From contig JABMDH010000077.1 in assembly GCA_015904075.1 (NCBI GenBank), positions 14,954-20,216 of the forward strand: 5,263 nt of DNA. Direction: 5' to 3'. A program made the position numbers and the translations under genes. Shown in pieces: positions 1-5,263 of this stretch. Origin of the DNA: Nitrospira sp. (lineage in GTDB: Bacteria > Nitrospirota > Nitrospiria > Nitrospirales > Nitrospiraceae). How positions within the stretch are numbered: the first letter of the stretch is position 1; every line of letters begins with the position of its first letter. The notes below the pieces were generated by a model. It ran no database searches, was not told the origin of the DNA, and worked only from the letters and a program-made list of their open reading frames with translations.

Positions 1-932
1 ACGCGGTCGGCGGTTGCGTGAATCGTTCTGCCTTCGGAGAGCAACGGCGAGCGTGCGTCCAAGTCTTCCACGTCCGAGAGAATCGAGCCGAGGATCAAGA
101 GGCAGTCAGAATCGTTGATGAACTGCTGGACTTCTTCCCGTCCAATGAGTCCACCATAGACCCCGACATAGAGTGGATGATCTTCCCGAATGATGGATTT
201 TCCGAGCAGCGTCGAGGCGATCGGGATGTTCATTCGTTCCACCAACCGTGCGAGATCATCCTGGAGGCCGAATCGTCCGACCTCTGCTCCAACCAGCATG
301 GCCGGACGCTTTGCCGACGCAAGCATAGTGCGGACTTCCCCGACCGCTTCGTCTAATGCTGCCGGATCACTCGGCTCATCGTCGATACAGATCGGTTTCA
401 CGGCGCCGGTGAGCGGTGTGTGTACCATGTCGCGGGGGATTTCCACATAGATGGGGCGCCGATAGCGTAGGAGTGCGGCAAAAGCCCGATCCATTTCCCG
501 TTCGGCGGTCAAAGGATCGTCAAGCGTCACTGCGGCGACCGTCATGCGCTCGAATACTTCCCGTTGAGTCGAAAAGTCCCTGACCATGTGATGTAGATAG
601 GGGGTACGCGTCCGCTCGGAAAGGCCCGGCGAACCGGTCAATAAGACGACCGGCGATCGCTCGGCATAGGCGCAGGCAATGGCATTGACGGTGTTCAATC
701 CTCCGACGCAATAGGTGACGCAGACCGCGCCGATTCCGTTGATGCGCGCATACGCGTCTGCGGCAAATCCGGCGCAGTCTTCGCGGGTCGTCGCGATGTG
801 TCTGATCGGCGAGGCTTCAATCAGTTGAAAAAGCGAGAGAACATAGTCGCCGGGAATGCCGAAAATATGGCGAACGCCAAGACGATGCAGGCGATCCAGC
901 ACTGCGGAACCGATGGTAGCTCTCTTACCCAT
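1..932 (-). CDS. Thiamine-pyrophosphate-dependent 2-oxoacid decarboxylase (pyruvate/indolepyruvate decarboxylase-like), N-terminal ~310 residues
   Basis: The reverse strand is open from an ATG at 932 to the window edge (310 codons, no stop), so the C-terminal half, with the second cofactor-binding domain, lies outside. What is seen: FGIPGDY at residues 24-30, the PDC-type PYR-domain signature; Glu51 in TTREDCAGFAADAYAR, the place of the glutamate that activates the thiamine ring; YCVGGLNTVNAIACAYAER at 74-92; and a His-His pair at 114-115 (YLHHMVRDF). A paired histidine here is known from pyruvate and indolepyruvate decarboxylases and is absent from typical acetolactate synthases, so a non-oxidative 2-oxoacid decarboxylase yielding an aldehyde and CO2 is favoured. 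From about residue 190 the central TPP-enzyme domain begins (RPAMLVGAEVGRFGL). Substrate cannot be read from this part. A GTG two codons upstream (938) is an alternative start; no strong ribosome site precedes either. It is a cytoplasmic enzyme, transcribed divergently from the RlmI-type gene. Confidence 0.85.
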   Translation of the reverse strand, partial: MGKRATIGSAVLDRLHRLGVRHIFGIPGDYVLSLFQLIEASPIRHIATTREDCAGFAADAYARINGIGAVCVTYCVGGLNTVNAIACAYAERSPVVLLTGSPGLSERTRTPYLHHMVRDFSTQREVFERMTVAAVTLDDPLTAEREMDRAFAALLRYRRPIYVEIPRDMVHTPLTGAVKPICIDDEPSDPAALDEAVGEVRTMLASAKRPAMLVGAEVGRFGLQDDLARLVERMNIPIASTLLGKSIIREDHPLYVGVYGGLIGREEVQQFINDSDCLLILGSILSDVEDLDARSPLLSEGRTIHATADR

Positions 933-971
933 GTGCACTCGTCCGATGTCCGAGCAGGTTGTATGAACGAG

Positions 972-977
972 ACTATA
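972..977 (-). promoter_or_regulatory. Possible -10 element for the decarboxylase gene
   Basis: On the reverse strand TATAGT lies about 40 bases upstream of the decarboxylase ATG, in the 161-base divergent interval 933-1093. The hexamer at the right distance upstream (ATGCCG, 17-base spacer) is a poor -35 match, so the call rests on the -10 alone. No convincing promoter for the rightward RlmI-type gene was found in the same interval; TATGAT at 1037-1042 is the best candidate but has no matching -35. Confidence 0.22.
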
Positions 978-1093
978 TCGTGAGGTAATCACACCGGCAT
1001 CACTCCGTCAAGTGAGTTTTATGAGCGCGCGACAGGTATGATGTGGTTGCAAGGCACTTGATCTTTCATCCTTCGGCATTGGATAAGACACAT

Positions 1094-2264
1094 ATGGGAT
1101 CAGAGGCACCTCGTCACATACCGAAAGTCACGCTGGCGGCACACAGGATTCTGGATGGGCCGGGGCATGTATGGATCTATGCCGGCCATCTTCACGCAGT
1201 GGTTGGAGAGCCGCAGGCCGGCGATCTGGTCGATGTTCTCAACCCGAACGGCCGGTTTTACGGCCGAGGCTTCTTTAATCCCAATTCGAAGATCAGGGTC
1301 CGCCTGGTGACGTTTGAGGATGAACCGGTGGACGAAGCGTTCTGGAAGAAGAGGGTTCAGCAAGCGATTCGTCTGCGTGAACGGGTTGTCACTCAGACCA
1401 ACGCCTACCGGCTGATTTATGGAGAAGGGGATCGATTGCCCGGTTTGATCGTGGATCGATACGATCGTCTGCTGGTCATGCAGACCCTGTCCTATGGCAT
1501 GGACTGCCGCAAGGATCTGTTGGCAGATGTACTGATGAAGGAGTTGAATGCTGAGGCGGTCTATCTAAGAAACGACACGAAAAGCCGGGCACTCGAAGGC
1601 CTTCCTCTCGAACGTAGATTTCTTCGTGGCGGTGGCCCGACACAGGTGGAAATTCAGGAAGGGTCTGCGAAGTTTCTTGTCCGGATGGTTTTGCGATCAA
1701 CGGGAAAATCGGCTGGCAGGGGCCAAACTCGTGGCAGGAGCAGAAGTATTGGAAGTATTCTGCCATACCGGCGCGTTCGGCATTCATGCCGCGCTCGCCG
1801 GAGCCGTGTCAGTGGAGGGTCTCGATGTCAGTCAAGACACGCTGGCCATGGCTCGAACACACGCGACGATGAATAAGGTGGAGGGTCGCTGCAGCTATCG
1901 CCAAGCCGATGCGTTCGAGGAGATGCGCAAGCTGGTGAAGGCGGGGCGGAAGTATGATCTGGTGATTCTCGATCCTCCGGCCTTTGCCCGCAGCCAACAG
2001 GCTTTAACCGGTGCATTGACCGGGTATAAGGACGTGAATCTTCTGGGCGTAAAGCTGCTCAAGCCAGAAGGGTTTCTCGTGACCAGCTCCTGCTCCCATC
2101 CTGTCTCCGAGGCAGATCTCTGGAAAAGCATTCGTCTCGCGGCCCGCGACGCGAAGCGAGAGATCCGCTTGATCGAACAACGTGGTCAAAGCGCCGACCA
2201 TCCCATCCTCGCCAGCATGCCGGAGACGCGGTATCTGAAGTGTTTCATTGTGCAGGTGTTGTAG
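1094..2264 (+). pseudogene. rlmI: RlmI-type class I SAM-dependent 23S rRNA (cytosine-C5) methyltransferase, frameshifted
   Basis: Two reading frames together make one RlmI/YccW-family protein. The first (1094 to about 1681, 196 residues) has the N-terminal PUA-like RNA-binding domain (GHVWIYAGHL, GDLVDVLNPNGRFYGRGFFNP) and the family linker region (YGEGDRLPGLIVDRYD). The second (from 1683, 193 residues) has the methyltransferase domain: WFCDQRENR, SAM-binding motif EVLEVFCHTGAFGIHAAL, catalytic-loop motif DLVILDPPAFARS, and the cysteine motif VTSSCSHPVS. The switch is at 1681-1683, between KFLV and GWFCDQRENR. Family members carry about eight more residues there, of the type DVxxGxKT, so the sequence fits a deletion of about 23 bases, not a one-base slip. 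The 389 encoded residues plus those eight give about the 396 of E. coli RlmI. In the first frame translation continues with unrelated residues to 1876. ATG 1094 is preferred over GTG 1043 because homology starts soon after it, though its ribosome site is weak. Family assignment is secure; whether the lesion is real or an assembly error is open. Confidence 0.85.
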
Positions 2265-2318
2265 CACTTGAGCGGGTAGTCTGAGCAATTCAGTTCTGGG
2301 ATTTAGACATTGCCATCA

Positions 2319-2350
2319 AACAGTGTGGTCAAGTAGGCGCCCACGCTGTT
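2319..2350. terminator. Hairpin between convergent genes, possible bidirectional terminator
   Basis: AACAGTGTGG (2319-2328) pairs with CCACGCTGTT (2341-2350) to give a 10-bp stem with one T-G wobble and a 12-base loop. Read on the minus strand the wobble becomes one A-C mismatch. It begins exactly at the stop codon of the secreted-protein gene and lies 55 bases after the RlmI stop, where a shared terminator is expected. U-tracts are short (TTTGATGG on the minus side, CAGTCTTC on the plus side), so efficient intrinsic termination is uncertain. Confidence 0.42.
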
Positions 2351-3060
2351 CAGTCTTCAACGCCCATGCCGACTACGATGAGTACCGCATAGTCCTGCTT
2401 CGTGCAGCCTTCGACCGGAGGCATTGCTCCCCCTGGTGCAACGGGAAATGCTGTCTGCTTGGCGTTGGCCGGAGAGCAGGAACCACCCGCCGTCGCCGGT
2501 GTATAGCGCGCAGAGCGGCAGGCCAGGTGAGTCACGTCGTAGAGCGTTGCGCCTTGATCGAGCTCCCAGCGTCTGTTGCCATGGCTGTCGGCGGGATGAA
2601 TCGTCAGCACGGCCGTCACCTTGCGGGCACCCGTGACTACATATTTCCCGGGCGGGAGTGGAACGGTCGGTTGCTCCATGATCAAGCCGTGTTCCTCTAG
2701 CCACCAGTCGGTCTCGTCGAACTTCCAGCGTGTCGGGGCGATGCCATTGGCATCCTTGAGCGATTGATAGCGGTTCAGCTTCACGCCGCGAGGACCTGGA
2801 TCCAGCGGCCACAGACCCCAGGATTGCGCATCGTTTCCGGAGGTTGAATGTGGATCGCCCAACGCTGCGATGTATTGTGTCGAGATACGCTTGAATTTCG
2901 TTTGGCCCACATCTGAGGCATACACCGGTTGAGCCATGATGGCGATGGTTACCAGCAGCACTGTTGTCATGCCGGCGCGGTGAATGGAGCGCGGCATGCT
3001 CCTCGTGTGCTCCGACGTGGCAGGGGTGCGCATTCCGATGGTTCTTAGGAGTGACATCAT
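2350..3060 (-). CDS. Secreted protein of unknown function with signal peptide
   Basis: I do not recognise this family. The 236-residue product has a signal peptide: a basic stretch (PRSIHRAG), a hydrophobic core (TTVLLVTIAIMA) and a likely signal peptidase I site after PVYA, leaving a mature protein of about 188 residues, periplasmic or exported. The mature part is rich in Trp, Gly and Pro (SWGLWPLDPGPRGVKL, WKFDETDWWLEEHGLIMEQP, PLPPGKYVVTG) and has three cysteines near the C-terminus (LACRSARY, GGSCSPA, VEGCTKQDY), enough for one disulfide. The segment KVTAVLTIHPADSHGNRRWEL looks like beta strands. ATG 3060 was chosen because AAGGA precedes it by ten bases, but this leaves a long 30-residue n-region. 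ATG 2997 would give a textbook signal peptide, yet its GAGGAG lies only one base away. It converges on the RlmI-type gene and follows the hydrolase fragment on the same strand after about 170 bases, so it is probably a separate unit. An enzyme motif was not found. Confidence 0.72.
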   Translation of the reverse strand: MMSLLRTIGMRTPATSEHTRSMPRSIHRAGMTTVLLVTIAIMAQPVYASDVGQTKFKRISTQYIAALGDPHSTSGNDAQSWGLWPLDPGPRGVKLNRYQSLKDANGIAPTRWKFDETDWWLEEHGLIMEQPTVPLPPGKYVVTGARKVTAVLTIHPADSHGNRRWELDQGATLYDVTHLACRSARYTPATAGGSCSPANAKQTAFPVAPGGAMPPVEGCTKQDYAVLIVVGMGVED

Positions 3061-3150
3061 GGTGCGATGTTCCTTGTAGGCCGGATCAGTAACCGCCAGA
3101 CTTCTGCCATCTTGTATCAGGCCGGCCATAGGGATATCCAGAAAGACAGT

Positions 3151-3169
3151 AGTCTCACATTGTGGGACT
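3151..3169. terminator. Small hairpin downstream of the hydrolase fragment
   Basis: AGTCTCAC (3151-3158) and GTGGGACT (3162-3169) form an 8-bp stem with a three-base loop, containing one T-G wobble on the plus strand and one mismatch on the minus strand. It sits about 60 bases after the hydrolase stop on the minus strand and is followed there by ACTGTCTTTCT, only a weak T-tract. It may end hydrolase transcription before the secreted-protein gene. The mismatch falls on the strand where a terminator would act, which lowers confidence. Confidence 0.28.
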
Positions 3170-3228
3170 GGTATTGCTGAGAGGGCTTCCTGCAGAGAAG
3201 TGACGTGTATCCAAGTGCGGGTGTTGGG

Positions 3229-3606
3229 TTAGCAACGCTCATCCCGGCGTTGTAGCCAACTGAGGATCTCATGGGTGACCCGCCGGGGATCGTCCTGATG
3301 TACAAAATGTCCTGAGTGTTCCAGCTGTACAACCGTGAGATTAGTCACGAATTTATCCAGGCCGTCGAGGTTCTCGCGCGCCAGGGCCTGGTCCTGCAAG
3401 CCCCAGATGACAAGCGTCGGGATATCGATCACTGGATAGCCCAGTTTCCGCTGGCGGGCGGCGCCGCCTCCTCGCAGGGCGGCGCGGTAGTAATTCAGCA
3501 TGGCGGTGAGCGCACCCGGTGCACAAGCCTGTTGCCGGTACAGGCGTATGATATCGTCCGGAAGATGTTCGGGCTGAACCCGCATGCGTTCGAAGATATT
3601 CCCCAC
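3229..3606 (-). pseudogene. Alpha/beta hydrolase, epoxide-hydrolase/haloalkane-dehalogenase-like, C-terminal fragment
   Basis: The 125-residue frame is the C-terminal part of an alpha/beta hydrolase of about 280-300 residues. It has the end of the cap domain (PGALTAMLNYYRAALRGG, where LNYYR resembles the epoxide-hydrolase cap motif) and the last strands of the core: IPTLVIWGLQDQALA with the acidic residue Asp72, and LEHSGHFVHQDDPRRVTHEIL with the catalytic histidine His100. The N-terminal half, with the oxyanion HGxP motif and the nucleophile elbow, is missing. Upstream of 3606 the strand is instead antisense to a TrmH-type methyltransferase. The GTG at 3606 is merely the first possible start codon after the junction and has no meaning as a native start. 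Substrate cannot be inferred; family members hydrolyse epoxides, haloalkanes or esters. The fragment lacks the nucleophile and would be inactive if this is the true arrangement. Confidence 0.78.
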
Positions 3607-3777
3607 CGGCTTATGATTGCAGTTGGTAATGAGGGAGAGGGATTGGCGGAATACATCGTGGAACGCTCTGCGGTCAGGTTTACGATTCCAATGGCCAGTG
3701 CTGTTGAGTCATTGAACGTTGCGGCGACTGCAGCGATTTGTGCATTCTATCTGAGTGCGCTCCCGACAGCGTCCTAA
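3604..3777 (+). pseudogene. TrmH/SpoU-family rRNA or tRNA 2'-O-methyltransferase, C-terminal 57 residues
   Basis: The frame ending at TAA 3775-3777 contains the two C-terminal signature motifs of SpoU/TrmH methyltransferases: motif 2 as IAVGNEGEGL and motif 3 as the run from FTIPM to ESLNVAATAAI. In the family these build the trefoil knot that binds S-adenosylmethionine, and the enzyme methylates a ribose 2'-OH of rRNA or tRNA. Everything before about residue PHRLMIAVG is missing: motif 1 with the NxGxxxR arginine and any N-terminal RNA-binding domain should lie to the left, but those bases read instead as the hydrolase on the opposite strand. The frame stays open leftward to 3316 only as antisense of that gene. 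The fragment cannot be functional alone. Which subfamily it belongs to (RlmB-like, TrmH-like or other) cannot be told from this piece. Confidence 0.8.
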
Positions 3778-3791
3778 CCTCTATTGTTCAT

Positions 3792-3813
3792 GACCGGTTC
3801 TTCTGCAACCGTC
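3792..3813 (+). terminator. Weak hairpin after the TrmH/SpoU stop
   Basis: GAC-c-GGTT (3792-3799) pairs with AACCGTC (3807-3813), giving 7 bp with one bulged C and a 7-base loop, 15 bases after the methyltransferase stop. The position suits a terminator but no T-tract follows, so this is tentative. The rest of 3778-3943 shows no gene; the reverse-strand frame at 3788-4087 has no family character. Confidence 0.25.
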
Positions 3814-3943
3814 GATGCGTTGAGTGGAGAACGGAATTGCGAGTTCTGGATTTCATATGTCGTGTCGTTAGAGAAGCGACTCCGAAAACTCCAAGCTCGA
3901 TACATTTCCAGGTAGAAGCGTCACGTCGCGAGCCCGTATATCG

Positions 3944-3972
3944 TTGAAAAGATATGACGACCTGTCTATAGT
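3944..3972 (+). promoter_or_regulatory. Sigma70-type promoter for the TolC-like gene
   Basis: TTGAAA (3944-3949), a 17-base spacer and TATAGT (3967-3972) give 5/6 matches at both the -35 and -10 with ideal spacing, in a locally AT-rich stretch. Transcription would begin near 3979-3980, leaving a leader of about 90 bases before the ATG at 4069. The -35 is flanked by a short inverted repeat (ATATC at 3938-3942, GATAT at 3951-3955), and ATAT-TCC-ATAT (3974-3984) covers the expected start site. Either could bind a regulator, but both are short and may be chance in AT-rich DNA. Confidence 0.6.
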
Positions 3973-4056
3973 TATATTCCATATCAATCGCGTGACAATA
4001 AAGATTACAATCTCCAAATGATAGCTGGATCGGACAAGTGTCTTGACCGCACGGAT

Positions 4057-4062
4057 AGGTGG
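4057..4062 (+). promoter_or_regulatory. Ribosome binding site deciding the TolC-like start
   Basis: AGGTGG ends six bases before ATG 4069, a good Shine-Dalgarno spacing. It abuts ATG 4063 directly and is downstream of ATG 4018, so 4069 is the likely start. That start also gives a clean signal peptide. Confidence 0.65.
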
Positions 4063-4068
4063 ATGAGC

Positions 4069-5205
4069 ATGCGGTCGGCTCTCTCATTTGGATGTGTCCT
4101 GAGCGTACTGCAAGTCGGCCTTCTGTGGACCGTGCCCAACGTGTCGGCAGAATCCGGAGTGCAGAACTATACGCTGGATGCCATTGTCGATCTGGCTTTG
4201 GCCAAAAACCCCCTGGTGTTTTCAGCAGAAGGGCAGATTGAGCAGCAGCGCGGGCAGCAGACTGCAGCCGGGGCGTATCCGAACCCGACCGTCATGGGAT
4301 ACACGGGCCATGGTGAGCTGCGTGATGCAGGCCGGACGAGTAGCGGGGCATCGCCGGACCGTCAATCACTCACGGAATACAATATGTCGGTGGGACAGCC
4401 GGTCGAATGGCCGGGGATGCGGGCGGCGCGTCAGCAGGTCGCAGATTTGGGACTGGCGACTGCCAATGCCGGCATGCTGGAGACGCGGCTGAATCTCACG
4501 TCGCAGGTCAAAGTGGCATTTTACGGCCTGTTGCTGACCCAACAATCTGCAGCCGTTGCCAAGCAGAATCTCGACACTGTCGAGGGTGTCGCGCGCATCG
4601 TCAGGGCCAGGGTGAAATCGGGAGAAGCGCCGCAATTTGAATCGATCAAGGCCGAGGTCGAAGTTCTGAAAGCCAGACAGCAAGTTGCCCGCGCAGATAA
4701 TGCGGTCCGGGTCAATCGCGTCGTCCTGGACACGCTGACCGGCGGGACATTGGGATCGGCCTATGTGGTGCAAGGCGACTTCACAGGGATTCCGAGAGAG
4801 TTGCACATCGAAGGATTAATGGCGCGTATGATGGACCAGCATCCAACCATTCAGCGCTTGCTGAAGTCGGTGGAACAATCAGACTGGAAAATTGAGTTCG
4901 AGCGGCAATCACGGATGCCAACGGTCACGGTCAACGGAGGATTCTGGCGCGAGATGGGGCGGGAAGCCTTTGCCGGGGGACTCTCGGTTCCCTTGCCGCT
5001 CTGGTATCGCCGCCAGGGAGAAATCACCTCGTCTCTGGGTGCAAAGCGCCGTGAAGAAGCGGAATTGCTGCGGACGCGCAATGAATTAGCAAATTTTTTC
5101 CAGCGTAAAACATCGCCATCAAAGAGAATATCACCGGTAATTTCTTCGTTATCTTCCGATAATAAGCCATTAGCAGTTTCTAATAAAGCAATTAAGTCTC
5201 TATAA
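4069..5205 (+). CDS. TolC-family outer-membrane efflux protein (CzcC/CusC-like), 3' end replaced by foreign sequence
   Basis: From ATG 4069 the product starts with a signal peptide (MRSALSFGCVLSVLQVGLLW, probable cleavage after PNVSA) and then the TolC-family start YTLDAIVDLALAKNP, followed by QQTAAGAYPNPTV. Long amphipathic helices follow, as in the periplasmic alpha-barrel: the run from VGQPVEWPGMR, and VARIVRARVKSGEAPQFESIKAEVEV, the classic repeat-hairpin motif (KSGEAPxxE). The second repeat half begins around HIEGLMARMMDQHPTIQRL and includes the beta segment RMPTVTVNGGFW and GLSVPLPLWYRRQGEI. Such proteins form the outer-membrane trimer of tripartite RND pumps; the CzcC/CusC branch exports heavy-metal ions, which is plausible but not shown, since no pump or adaptor gene is present. 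Native sequence stops at about 5091 (341 residues); family members usually have some 415-450, so the last helices are missing. Residues 342-378, encoded from 5092 to the TAA at 5203-5205, are antisense of a SusD-like gene and not part of the protein. Confidence 0.82.
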   Translation: MRSALSFGCVLSVLQVGLLWTVPNVSAESGVQNYTLDAIVDLALAKNPLVFSAEGQIEQQRGQQTAAGAYPNPTVMGYTGHGELRDAGRTSSGASPDRQSLTEYNMSVGQPVEWPGMRAARQQVADLGLATANAGMLETRLNLTSQVKVAFYGLLLTQQSAAVAKQNLDTVEGVARIVRARVKSGEAPQFESIKAEVEVLKARQQVARADNAVRVNRVVLDTLTGGTLGSAYVVQGDFTGIPRELHIEGLMARMMDQHPTIQRLLKSVEQSDWKIEFERQSRMPTVTVNGGFWREMGREAFAGGLSVPLPLWYRRQGEITSSLGAKRREEAELLRTRNELANFFQRKTSPSKRISPVISSLSSDNKPLAVSNKAIKSL

Positions 5206-5261
5206 ATAGTTTCCTGAGAGTCGTAAGCTGGCGAAATGATTCCTCCATCTTCAGCTCCTGC
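5076..5261 (-). pseudogene. SusD/RagB-family outer-membrane glycan-binding lipoprotein, internal fragment
   Basis: The reverse strand read from 5261 is open for 62 codons and gives a peptide with the SusD/RagB hallmarks: PAYDSQETIYRDLIALLETA, followed by DILFDGDVLRWKKFANSLR. The GD-x-x-x-WKKFANSLR block is the best conserved element of the family. Known members are Bacteroidota surface lipoproteins that bind glycans or peptides and act as lids for a SusC TonB-dependent transporter. The fragment is internal: the N-terminus lies beyond the right edge, and after NSLR(VR) the family match stops where the TolC-like gene begins. The DNA is AT-rich with Bacteroidota-like codons (TTA, GAA, GAT, AAA), unlike everything to its left. 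It overlaps the end of the TolC-like match by about 16 bases, which encode sensible residues on both strands. It was read directly from the reverse complement, and the family call is strong despite its short length. Confidence 0.8.
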
Positions 5262-5263
5262 GC

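Noticed and set aside
18..450. Plus-strand frames at 18-356 and 190-450
   Set aside because: They are antisense to the decarboxylase, which shows family motifs in the minus frame; these frames show none.
798..983. Plus-strand 61-residue frame upstream of rlmI
   Set aside because: It lies mostly antisense to the decarboxylase N-terminus and has no recognisable features or ribosome site.
978..994. CRP/FNR-like palindrome GTGA-N5-TCAC in the divergent interval
   Set aside because: The spacer is five, not six, and the flanking bases match only partly; arms of four bases are common by chance.
1681..1683. Programmed ribosomal frameshifting in rlmI
   Set aside because: There is no slippery heptamer at the switch, and conserved residues are missing, which frameshifting cannot restore.
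2323..2812. Plus- and minus-strand frames overlapping the secreted protein
   Set aside because: They are Arg/Cys-rich shadow translations without domains; the secreted protein with a signal peptide explains the region.
3316..3777. Plus-strand 153-codon open frame read as one gene
   Set aside because: Only the last 57 codons are a TrmH/SpoU sequence; the first part is the antisense of the hydrolase, which is the better match on the minus strand.
3788..4087. Minus-strand 99-residue frame across the promoter region
   Set aside because: It has no family character or signal and overlaps both a strong promoter and the start of the TolC-like gene.
5092..5205. C-terminal 37 residues of the TolC-like open frame as a natural variant end
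   Set aside because: The bases are AT-rich and their complement encodes a well-conserved SusD block; the plus-strand residues do not resemble TolC.
1..5263. CRISPR array, insertion sequence, tRNA or phage genes
   Set aside because: No repeated units, transposase or integrase motifs, tRNA-like cloverleaf or phage proteins were seen on either strand.

Overview
The window is a moderately GC-rich bacterial sequence, probably from a Gram-negative organism because it carries a TolC-type outer-membrane protein and a secreted protein. The general look of the proteins is compatible with Nitrospira-like or deltaproteobacteria-like environmental bacteria, but nothing seen fixes the taxon. The last ~170 bases are clearly different: AT-rich, and encoding a SusD/RagB-type peptide typical of Bacteroidota.

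Layout. Bases 1-932 (minus) hold the first ~310 residues of a thiamine-pyrophosphate-dependent 2-oxoacid decarboxylase that runs off the left edge. Diverging from it, 1094-2264 (plus) is an RlmI-type 23S rRNA cytosine methyltransferase interrupted by an internal deletion and frameshift near 1682. Converging on that is a secreted protein of unknown function (2350-3060, minus), with a strong hairpin between the two stops. Next come the C-terminal part of an epoxide-hydrolase-like alpha/beta hydrolase (3229-3606, minus) and, head to head with it, the last 57 residues of a TrmH/SpoU rRNA 2'-O-methyltransferase (3604-3777, plus). Both lose their N-terminal parts at the same point. A 291-base non-coding stretch then carries a near-consensus sigma70 promoter for a CzcC/TolC-like efflux protein (4069 onward). 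That gene is cut at about 5076-5091, where it joins a reverse-strand SusD fragment.

The genes do not form a recognisable pathway or operon. The dominant signal is discontinuity: one internal deletion (~1682), one inverted junction between two gene fragments (~3604) and one cross-phylum junction (~5076-5091) within 5.3 kb. The simplest reading is a contig with assembly or amplification chimeras, not a new biological system. The deletion in the RlmI gene and the junction at 3604 could still be genuine genome changes. No RNA gene, CRISPR array, insertion sequence or attachment site was seen.
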